DNA of 64,000 bases, taken from positions 310,001 to 374,000 of the forward strand of contig NZ_JSWG01000006.1 in NCBI RefSeq assembly GCF_000797465.1. Reading direction: 5' to 3'. This stretch comes from Psychroserpens jangbogonensis. GTDB lineage: Bacteria; Bacteroidota; Bacteroidia; Flavobacteriales; Flavobacteriaceae. The first letter of the stretch is position 1, and each line of letters starts with the position of its first letter. The notes beneath the pieces were generated by a model. The model searched no databases and was not told the DNA's origin. It saw only the letters and a program-made list of their open reading frames with translations. A program made the translations under genes and the position numbers. Shown one piece after another: positions 16,514 through 25,276 of the stretch.

Positions 16514-19500
16514 TTATTTAATAATCAGCTTTTGTGTTTTAGTACTAGTCTTACTAGATACTTTAATAATATAAACACCAGAACTAATTGATGACACATC
16601 AATTGTATTAGTTAAACTAGCTGGATCTAATTTTTGACTTAAAACTAATCGTCCTTGAATATCATATAAATCTGTATCAGTAGCATCTGTTAACACACCT
16701 TTAATAATAATGTCTTTCTGATTTTCATTTGTATAAATGATTAAATCATTAAGAGCTTCATTTGGATTTAAAGACAATGTATCAGCCGAATATCTCAAAA
16801 AGAAACGTCCAGTACCAACCATATCAGTTGTTGGTGTGAATGTATAATCTGAAGTATTCAATAATGTTAAGGTATTCAATAAAGTATCTTCTAGAAATAC
16901 ATTAACATTTGCAGGTACAGGTGAATATATATTATCTTCTAAACCTATAGTTAATGGACTTCCTGCTAATGCTTTTATTCCAACTGGAATAACAACATCA
17001 TTAAAGTCATTATATGGTAATGATTGGATTGCAATATCTAATCCGTCATTCTCCTCTACAAGGTTCGTAAATATTAAGAAACCAGCTGCTCCATTTCCTC
17101 CATAAGATCCAGCGTCATAACCAGCATCTAAACCTCTAGTTGTACCTTCAATAAAATAGATACGTGTATTAGAAGAATTAGTTGAACTTGATAATCTTAG
17201 TTTACTTAATGCAACATTTAAACTGCTAGCTTCACGGCCTTGTATAAAGTCATCAGAAGATCCTGAACGTCTCATAGAAGATGTATAATTTACTAATCCA
17301 CCACCTGCTTGCGACTTAACAAAGAATCCTTGTCCTGGTGCAATTAATTCAGTAACCTCTGCATCAGCAATTGTTGCTAAATTCCAAACTACCCAACCGT
17401 TAGTTGCGCTACCATCATAACCATATATTGCTTGGAAAGGACCAGCAGAATCAAATTCTCCTAAGTTTGCATTAAAGAACGTATCAAAATCCATGTAACT
17501 TGAATAAGGATTTCCGATTAAATTCCAAGCTTTTCCAGCTTCAGCATCAGTGATAGGGACATCTAATACATCTCCACTCAAAGGCGTTCCTGTATAGATT
17601 AATCTGTTACCATCTATTGTAGCGGCTCTATAACCTACTCCTGAAGTCATTATCGTACCTGCATTGGCAACAACATCATAGTTTTGATACTCACCTGCAA
17701 CTGTATTGTAAGGAGCATAACCTCTTACAGTACCTTGAAATGCTAAATTTCCATTTCCAGGGTCAGTTGCAAAAGATCCAAAAGTTTGTCCTGACAGCGG
17801 TGGAGATGCTAAATCGTTAACACCTACAATGTTTGTAAATCTGTGATAATTTACTGTTCCTGTAATTGTACCATTTACAATTAAGCTTGAGAACAATGCC
17901 GATTGAGAAAAACACGTTGTTTCATTAGTAGTCATAGTTACACCAGTGTCTATTGTCATTGATGCACCAGGTTGAATTGTAAGTTGACCACATTCTAAAT
18001 CTGCATCAACTACAAGATCACCACCAATAACATTAATGTTATCTACAGCTCCTGAAACGCCTGATGGATCACTAGGTGCCCAACCATTATTATACACATA
18101 ATTTACAGGTACTACAGGTAATGCAGAACCTTGTACAGCTCTAACATTATCAACATATACTGTAAAATCTAGAGAGTCATTCCAATTAGCATTTGCACCA
18201 TTATTTCCAGAACCATTTCCTGCCCAATTCGGGAATAAACCTATTTGTGAATATTCTCCATTTGCTAGATTTTGATTATCTACAACCTGGTCAAAAGTAA
18301 AAGTTAATGTTTGCCATCCACTTCCAGAAACATAATCGGCTTGATCAGCTGAAGCTGGTGCACCAGGTGGAAGTAAGTTTTCTACTTTACCAAGCATTGT
18401 AAAATCTTGTGTAGCATATACATCTACTTGAACAATAACCGTAGTTGTTAAATCCATAAAGAAATCTTGCATAATGACATTTGCATTTTGCCATGGATTA
18501 CCTGCACTACTTGATATAATTTGACCAACAGTGTTTAAACCGTCTAAAGGATCTGTAACAACATTTGCTGCTCCAAGACCTTCTGCTCCTGTAAAAGTTG
18601 TAGTTCCTTCAAAATCTTCTAAAAGATCTAATATAACTGGCGGAATACATGAAGGACTTGTTATCATAGTACTTAGTGAACATAAACCACCATCGGCAGT
18701 ATCATCAACTGTTACTGTAACGTCTGTACCTTCCGTAATTCCTGTGACTGTTATTGTACCTGAAGCTACAAGATTGGGATCGTCACCGCCTACAGTTCCT
18801 GAAGAGGCAGCTACAACATATACATTGCCATTTAATCCATTTGTAAAATCGACTGTGGCTGTGTAGGTATCGTCTGTTGCACCAGGACCTAATGGTTCAT
18901 CACAAGTTGCGCTTGTACTCCCTAAAACGGTTGTACAGGAGACTGCATTAAATTCATCCGCTCCCATATCAAAAGTTCCCGTCAATGGTCGTACGTCTCC
19001 ATCAATATCATCAGTTATGCCTACATCTACACCTGCACCAATTGCAGGAGAACCTGGCTGGAGATGTAAGTCGCCATTAGCCGCATCTACATATAAAGGG
19101 TCAAAAGAAGCTGCATTACCTCCTTGTCCGTTAGTTTCCCATGGACCTCCTGCTGCATTTTGCCAAGCTATAAATGAAAGAATAGGTCCACTTGTACTTC
19201 CTTGTCGGGCAGCACCAGTGTTAGGAGAATAGTAGTGATTATAATCCATTATTGCAGGATGAGATGTCGCACTTCCTGACATAACACAAGCTCTTGTGTT
19301 GCCATATGTATATAGTATATTATTCCGTATGTCCCAATTGGTTAAAGACCCAGCAGCGATTCCATAAATACTTTCACCATTTGTATAAAATGAATTGTTA
19401 TGTACTGTTAAACCTTGCACTATTGTAGTTACAATACCCCAATAACTGTTAAAAAAATTATTTTTAATGATTGAACTTGAATTAACTGGACCTGCAGTTC

Positions 19501-20809
19501 CAGCTACATTTCCAATTCCATAGCCTCCGTTTGCAAATTTATTACGCTCTATAATAAATAGCGATGACGCATTTGTTCTTAGTTGTACCGAAGTTGCAGT
19601 GCCAACTGCCGATAGAGCGCTAAAACTTACCGTATTGTCCTGCATAATTAAAGTCGTACCTTCTACCACTTCTACCATATGAAAAGCCGTATTACTTCTT
19701 GTAAGCCTAGAGTTTTTAATAGTCAGTTCACCTCCTGCAGAATTAATTATAATAGACTGAAGTGCACTACCACTAGTCATATTAATGGTACAGTTATCTA
19801 AAGTGACACCGTCCACACCATCAACCCATACTGCTCTTGCTGCAGTGGCTGTCCAATTGAGGTCTTTTACTACCCAATGTTCACCCGTTGTAAAGTGTAA
19901 ACCTGCAGAGGTTGTTGAGGCAGCTGTGGTTGTTATATTAGTTTCGTCATTTCCTTTTCCTTGTATGGTAATGGGATTAGCTAAGGTACCAGAATCGGTT
20001 AGTGCATGTGTTGACGCCCATGAATAAGTTCCTGCATCAATATAAATAACATCACCTGGTGCTTGTGTTGAGCGAGCTAAGGCGTAGTCTAAAGTAGCAA
20101 ATGGCTCAGCTGCTGAGCCATCATTTGTGGCAATGTCTTGACCTGCCGCTGTAGTAAAATCACCAGCAGTAAAAGTGCCGTCATTGATATAAAGATCACC
20201 TGTTACGTCTACAACAAGAGGTGCTGCTCCAAAACTAATCTCATCTATAAACATTGTAATGTTTGGTATTGGATTATCTGGATAACAACCAGTTGTACAT
20301 GCACCTGTAGTTCTCCATCCTGGAAAAAACACTATTGTTGAATAAATCCCATTTGCTTGTGCTGTATCATCTTTATTAACTGCAAAATCAAAAGTTAGTT
20401 GTTCCCAACCAGTTCCTGTATGTGTAGCATCTGTTGCAGAAGCTGGTCCACCTGTAGTTACTTTAGCTAAAAAATTAAGTGACGCTCCCATATTTGAGTA
20501 GTACACCCACATTTTTACCTTTTTCTCATCTGGATCACCAGGATCATCAGTTAAATCAAGCTCAAAACCTGATTGAAGAATAAGCCCTGCTCCTTGCCAT
20601 GGTGCTCCAGCAGTTGTGGCAAGTCTAAGAACATTTCCTCTTGTTCCTCCCGAAGCAGGATCAGCAACTTGAGATATGCCTACAGTACCATCACCATTAT
20701 CTTGAAAAAATGCAGTTCCTGGTCTTACTGGGTCAAAATCTTCTACAATGGTTTGAGAAAAGCCTACTGAAGTAATCAAGAGGCACAGTAAAAATGTAAA
20801 ATTTTTCAT
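16514..20809 (-). CDS. Large secreted T9SS type A protein with beta-helix
   Basis: A 1431-residue exported protein with a Sec signal peptide (FLLCLLITSVGFSQ). Residues ~20-200 form a carbohydrate-binding-like beta-sandwich; a second copy-like segment occurs at ~730-890 (both begin with an EDF motif and share WQ and GWQTLTF/GWEQLTF patterns). Residues ~205-620 are a right-handed parallel beta-helix with nosD/pectate-lyase-like repeats and end in a typical GADEF motif. An adhesion-like segment and a long beta-rich region follow. The last ~70 residues (DIQGRLVLSQK ... SGVYIIKV ... QKLIIK) are a T9SS type A sorting signal, so the protein crosses the outer membrane by T9SS. The likely role is surface polysaccharide binding or degradation; no catalytic residues could be assigned. 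It is a monocistronic unit with its own terminator. Confidence 0.85.
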   Translation of the reverse strand: MKNFTFLLCLLITSVGFSQTIVEDFDPVRPGTAFFQDNGDGTVGISQVADPASGGTRGNVLRLATTAGAPWQGAGLILQSGFELDLTDDPGDPDEKKVKMWVYYSNMGASLNFLAKVTTGGPASATDATHTGTGWEQLTFDFAVNKDDTAQANGIYSTIVFFPGWRTTGACTTGCYPDNPIPNITMFIDEISFGAAPLVVDVTGDLYINDGTFTAGDFTTAAGQDIATNDGSAAEPFATLDYALARSTQAPGDVIYIDAGTYSWASTHALTDSGTLANPITIQGKGNDETNITTTAASTTSAGLHFTTGEHWVVKDLNWTATAARAVWVDGVDGVTLDNCTINMTSGSALQSIIINSAGGELTIKNSRLTRSNTAFHMVEVVEGTTLIMQDNTVSFSALSAVGTATSVQLRTNASSLFIIERNKFANGGYGIGNVAGTAGPVNSSSIIKNNFFNSYWGIVTTIVQGLTVHNNSFYTNGESIYGIAAGSLTNWDIRNNILYTYGNTRACVMSGSATSHPAIMDYNHYYSPNTGAARQGSTSGPILSFIAWQNAAGGPWETNGQGGNAASFDPLYVDAANGDLHLQPGSPAIGAGVDVGITDDIDGDVRPLTGTFDMGADEFNAVSCTTVLGSTSATCDEPLGPGATDDTYTATVDFTNGLNGNVYVVAASSGTVGGDDPNLVASGTITVTGITEGTDVTVTVDDTADGGLCSLSTMITSPSCIPPVILDLLEDFEGTTTFTGAEGLGAANVVTDPLDGLNTVGQIISSSAGNPWQNANVIMQDFFMDLTTTVIVQVDVYATQDFTMLGKVENLLPPGAPASADQADYVSGSGWQTLTFTFDQVVDNQNLANGEYSQIGLFPNWAGNGSGNNGANANWNDSLDFTVYVDNVRAVQGSALPVVPVNYVYNNGWAPSDPSGVSGAVDNINVIGGDLVVDADLECGQLTIQPGASMTIDTGVTMTTNETTCFSQSALFSSLIVNGTITGTVNYHRFTNIVGVNDLASPPLSGQTFGSFATDPGNGNLAFQGTVRGYAPYNTVAGEYQNYDVVANAGTIMTSGVGYRAATIDGNRLIYTGTPLSGDVLDVPITDAEAGKAWNLIGNPYSSYMDFDTFFNANLGEFDSAGPFQAIYGYDGSATNGWVVWNLATIADAEVTELIAPGQGFFVKSQAGGGLVNYTSSMRRSGSSDDFIQGREASSLNVALSKLRLSSSTNSSNTRIYFIEGTTRGLDAGYDAGSYGGNGAAGFLIFTNLVEENDGLDIAIQSLPYNDFNDVVIPVGIKALAGSPLTIGLEDNIYSPVPANVNVFLEDTLLNTLTLLNTSDYTFTPTTDMVGTGRFFLRYSADTLSLNPNEALNDLIIYTNENQKDIIIKGVLTDATDTDLYDIQGRLVLSQKLDPASLTNTIDVSSISSGVYIIKVSSKTSTKTQKLIIK

Positions 20810-21202
20810 ATTTTTGTTAGATATTATTTAATATTCTGTACAAGAAAATGAATAATCTTCAATAGAAAGTATCCACTACCTATACAAAAACAATACAAAT
20901 AGCCATGTGTGCAGAATATTGATATTTCACAAAATCTAACTTAAAATCCTAATTATTAAATAATTAAGTGTCGTTTAGAGTGATTTAACAAGTGATAAAT
21001 AAACCATACAAGCAAAATTCTAACTCATAATTGCGAAAATTAACTGATAATAATTCCTATTTACTAAACTTTTAAAGGCTTAGTTTTTCTTCTGATGTAA
21101 TCAAAAATTCGTGAGGTTAAATTGAGATATTTACTTCTAATAATTATTTAGCTAATCTCGAATAAAGTATCTTTGTAATCTCATTTACTTGGACGATAAG
21201 AT
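20810..21202. other. Divergent intergenic region
   Basis: These 393 bp separate the minus-strand T9SS gene from the plus-strand Crp/Fnr gene. Apart from the plus-strand -7 box at 21168-21175 I found no ORF, RNA or strong repeat. I could not see a clear TAnnTTTG box for the T9SS gene. Confidence 0.5.
21168..21175 (+). promoter_or_regulatory. -7 promoter box of Crp/Fnr gene
   Basis: TATCTTTG lies 27 nt before the TTG start codon at 21203. Confidence 0.55.
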
Positions 21203-21772
21203 TTGCAACAAATAAAAAATTACTTAGAACAAATAGCGACGATATCAAACTCAGATTGGGAGTTTTTTACATCCAAATTACAGCGTCGTATCATTCCGAA
21301 GAAAGACGTGTTTTTAAAACTCAACGCTATAGAAAATCACATTTCTTTTATCGAATCTGGTGTTGTACGTTTATTTATTCCGAAAGACGATCCTGAAAAA
21401 GAAATCACCTTTGGTTTTAGTTTTAAAGACCAGTTTGTTAGTGCATATGATTCGTTCTTAACTCAGAAACCTTCAGCTTATCAATTGCAAGCTCTTACTG
21501 AAACGACTATTTTAAGTATGACTTATGACGATTTACAAGCTGTTTATAAAACAACACAAATCGGAAACCTAGTTGGTAGACTAACAGCTGAACGTCTCTT
21601 TTTATTAAAATCTAAGCGTGAACAAAACCTCTTAAACCTTACAGCTGAAGAGCGCTATTTAAAATTGTTTAAAGAGCGTCCAGAACTCATAAAGGTAATT
21701 CCTCTCAAATACATCAGTTCCTATATTGGCGTCACTGCGCAAGCCTTAAGCAGAATTAGAAAACGGATTTAA
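21203..21772 (+). CDS. Crp/Fnr family transcriptional regulator
   Basis: A 189-residue cyclic-nucleotide-binding-fold regulator: a cNMP-like beta barrel at ~20-120 (HISFIESGVVRLFIPKDDPEKEI) and a short C-terminal helix-turn-helix (IKVIPLKYISSYIGVTAQALSRIRKRI). The start is TTG at 21203: an in-frame TAA lies two codons upstream (21197-21199) and the first ATG is far inside the domain, so TTG is required. Many flavobacterial homologues lack the residues that bind cAMP; I cannot show binding here. The desaturase gene follows 68 nt downstream with its own promoter. Confidence 0.9.
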   Translation: MQQIKNYLEQIATISNSDWEFFTSKLQRRIIPKKDVFLKLNAIENHISFIESGVVRLFIPKDDPEKEITFGFSFKDQFVSAYDSFLTQKPSAYQLQALTETTILSMTYDDLQAVYKTTQIGNLVGRLTAERLFLLKSKREQNLLNLTAEERYLKLFKERPELIKVIPLKYISSYIGVTAQALSRIRKRI

Positions 21773-21797
21773 ATTCCATTTAATTGATTTGGGTTCA

Positions 21798-21828
21798 TTG
21801 TTTCAAATGCAACATCAGATTATCTTTG
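21798..21828 (+). promoter_or_regulatory. Promoter of desaturase gene, short leader
   Basis: TTG at 21798-21800, a 20-nt spacer and TATCTTTG at 21821-21828 are followed after 12 nt by the ATG at 21841. This places the start downstream of the longer TTG-initiated reading frame at 21784. Confidence 0.55.
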
Positions 21829-21840
21829 CAAAAAAAGATT

Positions 21841-22581
21841 ATGGTGATTGTTCTTTTCGTTTTAGTGCTGTGGTATGGAGGCTTGTTTTTTCAGTCGTTC
21901 TTTTTGCATCGTTATGCTGCTCATCAAGTATTTACCATGTCAAAACTCATGGAACGCATCACCTTTGTTCTCACCTGGATTTTTCAAGGCTCAAGTTACT
22001 TAAGTGCTTATGGTTACGGAGTAATGCATCGTATGCATCATGCCTATACAGATACTAAAGAGGATCCACATTCTCCATCTCATGATGCTAATTTATTTGC
22101 CATGATGTGGAAAACAAAAACGATCTATCAAGACATTAATAAACAACGGATTTCTATAGATGAGCGTTTTACTAAAAATGTTCCACAGTGGAAAGGGTTT
22201 GATACATTCGCAAGTTCTCGATTTTCACGACTGCTTTGGATTACACTTTATATTTTAGTCTTTGTATACTTTGTTACAGCCTGGTGGCAATGGTTACTAT
22301 TACCAATAGCATTTTTAATGGCTCCAATTCATGGTGTCATCATTAATTGGTTTGGTCATATTTATGGTTATGTGAATTACCAAATGAAGAATACGAGTAA
22401 AAACCTCTTCCGCTTTGATTTTTTAATGATGGGTGAAGGTTACCATAATAATCATCATAAACATGCAAGCAGAGCTAACTTTGGTGTGAAATGGTATGAG
22501 ATTGATATTACATATTTGATCATAAAACTATTAGACATCTTTGGTTTAATTCATTTGAAGCCGATTAGAATTAAAAAATAA
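21841..22581 (+). CDS. Fatty-acid (acyl-CoA/acyl-lipid) desaturase
   Basis: A 246-residue integral membrane di-iron desaturase using the ATG at 21841. Its three His boxes are HRYAAH, HRMHH and HNNHH, in the order and spacing of delta-9-type acyl-CoA desaturases, separated by hydrophobic helices. It introduces a double bond into acyl chains and so adjusts membrane fluidity. It is shorter than many delta-9 enzymes but appears complete. The neighbouring Crp/Fnr gene has the same orientation; control by it is a guess. It ends at a strong terminator. Confidence 0.88.
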   Translation: MVIVLFVLVLWYGGLFFQSFFLHRYAAHQVFTMSKLMERITFVLTWIFQGSSYLSAYGYGVMHRMHHAYTDTKEDPHSPSHDANLFAMMWKTKTIYQDINKQRISIDERFTKNVPQWKGFDTFASSRFSRLLWITLYILVFVYFVTAWWQWLLLPIAFLMAPIHGVIINWFGHIYGYVNYQMKNTSKNLFRFDFLMMGEGYHNNHHKHASRANFGVKWYEIDITYLIIKLLDIFGLIHLKPIRIKK

Positions 22582-22610
22582 TAAGCACAAATTTTCCACT
22601 TAAACATAAA

Positions 22611-22640
22611 AAAGCTGCGATTGCAATCAATCGCAGCTTT
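22611..22640. terminator. Bidirectional intrinsic terminator
   Basis: AAAGCTGCGATTG pairs with CAATCGCAGCTTT around a short loop, with A and T runs on both sides. It separates the converging desaturase (+) and lipoprotein (-) genes. Confidence 0.85.
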
Positions 22641-22683
22641 TTACCAACCAACATTAAAAAACTAATTTAATGACGTTTCTATT

Positions 22684-23100
22684 TTATTCATTACATGATG
22701 CGTAATCGAAAGCTTCTCTAAACATCGTACTGTGGATTTCTCCATCATCATTTATCCAATTTACTACATAATTATCACACACAAATTGAGGTGTTAATAT
22801 AGACGTATTTCCAAAGTTAAGATCTACAATCACTTGGTCTCCTTCATAAAACCAGTCTAAACCATTTAGTCCATCAGCAATTTGTTCTTCTACAGTTCCG
22901 AATACGCCATCAATTCCATAAATATCAAAACGTTTATCTACTGTAAATTCATAAAGGATATTGTCTTCAAATCCAACAAGGCTCCAGCGTCCTAATAGTG
23001 TTGCTTCAATACTGTTATCTTCAGGAATCGTTGCATCATCATCGCTTGAGCAATTAAATAGTGTCGCTACTAATATTAACATAAAAATGGTCTTCTTCAT
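22684..23100 (-). CDS. Lipocalin-like lipoprotein
   Basis: A 138-residue protein using the ATG at 23100 (MKKTIFMLILVATLFNCSSDDD), which gives a clean lipoprotein signal with Cys ~17 and an acidic SSDDD tail; the longer reading frame to 23136 adds an unlikely extension. The mature part begins LLGRWSLVGFEDN, typical of the small lipocalin-like beta-barrel lipoproteins of Flavobacteriia, and contains a pair of Cys. The function is unknown. It lies between two terminators and is probably monocistronic. Confidence 0.75.
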   Translation of the reverse strand: MKKTIFMLILVATLFNCSSDDDATIPEDNSIEATLLGRWSLVGFEDNILYEFTVDKRFDIYGIDGVFGTVEEQIADGLNGLDWFYEGDQVIVDLNFGNTSILTPQFVCDNYVVNWINDDGEIHSTMFREAFDYASCNE

Positions 23101-23251
23101 AATTTGAGTGTTTTTGAGTTCTTTTATATATAACAACTGAACTTTAAAAAGTACTGAAAAATAAAATAATTCTTTTAGAAAGCCCTATTTCAGTCTAGCT
23201 ATAAAAGATATTATCCTTGTTTCGATATAGATAGATGCATTCATAAAAAAA

Positions 23252-23271
23252 GCCCATCAAAATTGATGGGC
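23252..23271 (-). terminator. Intrinsic terminator after cold-shock gene 2
   Basis: A 20-bp hairpin identical to the one at 13311-13330, with an A-run on its left (T-run in the minus transcript) and none on its right. Confidence 0.85.
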
Positions 23272-23296
23272 TCTTCTAAAACTAGTAGTATATGTA

Positions 23297-23488
23297 TTAG
23301 ATAACTTTTACGTTTACTGCGTTTAATCCTTTGTTGCCTTCTTGTAAATCGAATTCAACGGAATCGCCTTCGCGAATTTCGTCTATCAATCCAGAAATGT
23401 GTACAAAGTGATCTTTGTCTACGCCTTCTTCTGTTATAAAACCAAAACCTTTGGCATCATTGAAGAATTTTACTGTTCCTTTACTCAT
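23297..23488 (-). CDS. Cold-shock domain protein, CspA family (copy 2)
   Basis: A 63-residue cold-shock protein with RNP1 and RNP2 motifs (KGFGFI, HFVHI), differing from the protein at 13357-13548 at two positions. The DNA around it is also conserved: the terminator hairpin is the same and the upstream element contains GGCA-CATCTTTG. The conserved flanks suggest duplication of a whole transcription unit, followed by ~10 kb separation. It acts as a cytoplasmic RNA chaperone. Confidence 0.97.
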   Translation of the reverse strand: MSKGTVKFFNDAKGFGFITEEGVDKDHFVHISGLIDEIREGDSVEFDLQEGNKGLNAVNVKVI

Positions 23489-23527
23489 TGTATTATATTT
23501 AATTTTTAATAATTATTTAATAGTATT

Positions 23528-23535
23528 CAAAGATG
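23528..23535 (-). promoter_or_regulatory. -7 box of cold-shock gene 2
   Basis: The minus strand reads CATCTTTG (one mismatch to TAnnTTTG), 39 nt before the ATG, in the same context as the box of copy 1. Confidence 0.4.
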
Positions 23536-23572
23536 ATGCCACATTTTCGACACACATCTAATAATTAAATAA

Positions 23573-24667
23573 TTAGGCTATTTTCTTAATATACTTTGAA
23601 GGTAGCATGCCATAAGCTTCTTGGAAAGATTTAGAGAAATAAGCAGGACTGCTGAAACCACACCTATAAGCAACTTCAGAAATGTTAGACTTTTGATTTT
23701 TAAGTAATTGCAAAGCCTCATTTAATCGATACGATTTTAAAAAGCTGTTAGGAGAGTTCCCAATAACTGACATCATTGTTCGATATAATTTAGATTTACT
23801 ATAACCTAAATTTTTATGAAAATCACCTACTGTAATATTAGACTGAGACCATACCGTTTTCGTATATTCTGCTAATTGCACTACAAATTCTATTTCTTTT
23901 CTGTCTAGAGAAATAATCCCTTCTGAATTAATCGGATTGTTTTGATTCTCACTTTCGTATAAATCATTAACCTCTGGTGAGAGTACAATTTGACCTCGAC
24001 TAACTAAAGACAAATAATTGGCTTCTTTAATGGTTTCTTCAAAGATACTTTTCTTATTTGTTACTGGAATACCTGCACTAATTCCAATATTAAATTCTAA
24101 ATCTGGAGTAATCACACAATTATGAATCTCTTGAATTTTATTAGCACTTTGAATCGCTTTAGTTACGGAATCGAAAGACATTAAATATATATTGGATTTT
24201 TCATTAACGATTCGTCCATTGTGATTGCTAACTATATTGGTAATAGACTTATGATAACCACGAATAGCTGCATTTAAAGTTTCTTGTCCACTGTTTCGGA
24301 GTTTTTTCTTTTTTAATGTAACCACCATTAATGTTCTAAAGGCTGGATCATTTATGATATTGAGTTTTGTGTTTTTCGATTTTTCAGGATCTACTATTCT
24401 ACCCAAAAAAGATTCAACTATGGTATCATTGACTTCTATAATTCGTTGTGGAACTGCGCCATGTGCTTTTTCATGTAAATCAATTATGGCCTGCTTGTTA
24501 GGCGCTTCAATTAAGCAGAAAGCCGTTTGTCGTCTTTCATCACACCAATAGGTTAATCCACGACAATTATATTTGTGTTCAATTTTTAAATCTGCCTGAT
24601 GCATTTCAGCAACATGTGCTGATGTAACACCATCTGGCAAATCGTGAAAATCCATATATATTGGCAT
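23573..24667 (-). CDS. AraC-type regulator fused to DUF4242 and a degenerate cyclase-like domain
   Basis: A 364-residue three-part protein. Residues 1-~92 are a DUF4242 domain (MPIYMDFHDLPDGVTSAHVA ... GLTYWCDERRQTAFCLIEAP). Residues ~107-235 look like a class III nucleotidyl cyclase fold (FNIGISAGIPV, SLVSRGQIVLSPEV), but the two metal-binding Asp are absent, so it is probably a non-catalytic sensor. Residues ~265-364 are an AraC helix-turn-helix pair (SNISEVAYRCGFSSPAYFSKSFQEAYGMLPSKY). It controls transcription, perhaps in response to a ligand bound by DUF4242. The next gene downstream encodes a secreted protein that also has a DUF4242 domain, so the two may share a ligand. The middle-domain call is the least certain. 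Confidence 0.82.
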   Translation of the reverse strand: MPIYMDFHDLPDGVTSAHVAEMHQADLKIEHKYNCRGLTYWCDERRQTAFCLIEAPNKQAIIDLHEKAHGAVPQRIIEVNDTIVESFLGRIVDPEKSKNTKLNIINDPAFRTLMVVTLKKKKLRNSGQETLNAAIRGYHKSITNIVSNHNGRIVNEKSNIYLMSFDSVTKAIQSANKIQEIHNCVITPDLEFNIGISAGIPVTNKKSIFEETIKEANYLSLVSRGQIVLSPEVNDLYESENQNNPINSEGIISLDRKEIEFVVQLAEYTKTVWSQSNITVGDFHKNLGYSKSKLYRTMMSVIGNSPNSFLKSYRLNEALQLLKNQKSNISEVAYRCGFSSPAYFSKSFQEAYGMLPSKYIKKIA

Positions 24668-24755
24668 ACAATTTATTTTTATCTAAGATACTATTATTAT
24701 AAAACAAGAAGCTAACTTTGAATTTGATAGCTTCTTGTATTCGCTTTTATTTAAT

Positions 24756-25130
24756 CTAAAGTTCTGCAGTTTCAGGACTTATCATTGTTTTGACTTCACT
24801 TATTGAATTAGCAGGGAAATTTCCTTTTCGAGCATGCTCTTCAACTAACTCTTTGTTTTCTGCGTTGTAAACGCAGTATACCTTATCTCCAGTAACATAG
24901 CTATGTTTCCATTCAATTTTCGGTCCCATTTCTTTTAAAACTGTACAAGATGTTTGAGAGATTCCTTTTAACTGCTCAGTTGTTAAATCTCCTGCTCCTG
25001 GAATAATACGTTCAATGACATAAGTTTTCATAGTGTTGTTTTTAGTGATTACTTGATCTTGTTTTTCTTGACCTATCGCATAATTTGTAGTAATTAGCGC
25101 TAAGATTAAGATGACTTTAATTGTCTTCAT
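24756..25130 (-). CDS. Secreted DUF4242 protein
   Basis: A 124-residue protein with a Sec signal peptide (VILILALITTNYAIGQ) and one DUF4242 domain (TYVIERIIPGAGDLTTEQLK ... VYCVYNAENKELVEEHARKG). DUF4242 includes a small ferredoxin-like fold described as nickel-binding in a Streptomyces member; metal binding here is only a possibility. It lies upstream of and on the same strand as the AraC gene (gap ~88 nt), whose product has the same domain. A candidate -7 box is at 25159-25166. Confidence 0.8.
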   Translation of the reverse strand: MKTIKVILILALITTNYAIGQEKQDQVITKNNTMKTYVIERIIPGAGDLTTEQLKGISQTSCTVLKEMGPKIEWKHSYVTGDKVYCVYNAENKELVEEHARKGNFPANSISEVKTMISPETAEL

Positions 25131-25158
25131 GATTTATTAGTTTTAATTTTTAATACCT

Positions 25159-25166
25159 CAAAACTA
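25159..25166 (-). promoter_or_regulatory. -7 promoter box of DUF4242 gene
   Basis: The minus strand reads TAGTTTTG, 28 nt before the ATG at 25130. Confidence 0.4.
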
Positions 25167-25276
25167 CTATACCATTAAATCGAAGATGTAATCATTTGGT
25201 CCAAAAAAGGATACATTTGGTTCAACACATATGAGTTACCCATAAATTATCTGTACATACATTAAAAAAGCAGATT

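Noticed and set aside
17000-20800. Plus-strand ORFs within the T9SS beta-helix gene
   Set aside because: They are low-complexity shadows without signals or domains, opposite a clear 1431-residue gene.
21784-21840. N-terminal extension of the desaturase from a TTG codon
   Set aside because: A consensus promoter (21798-21828) lies within it and the ATG at 21841 starts directly with a membrane helix.
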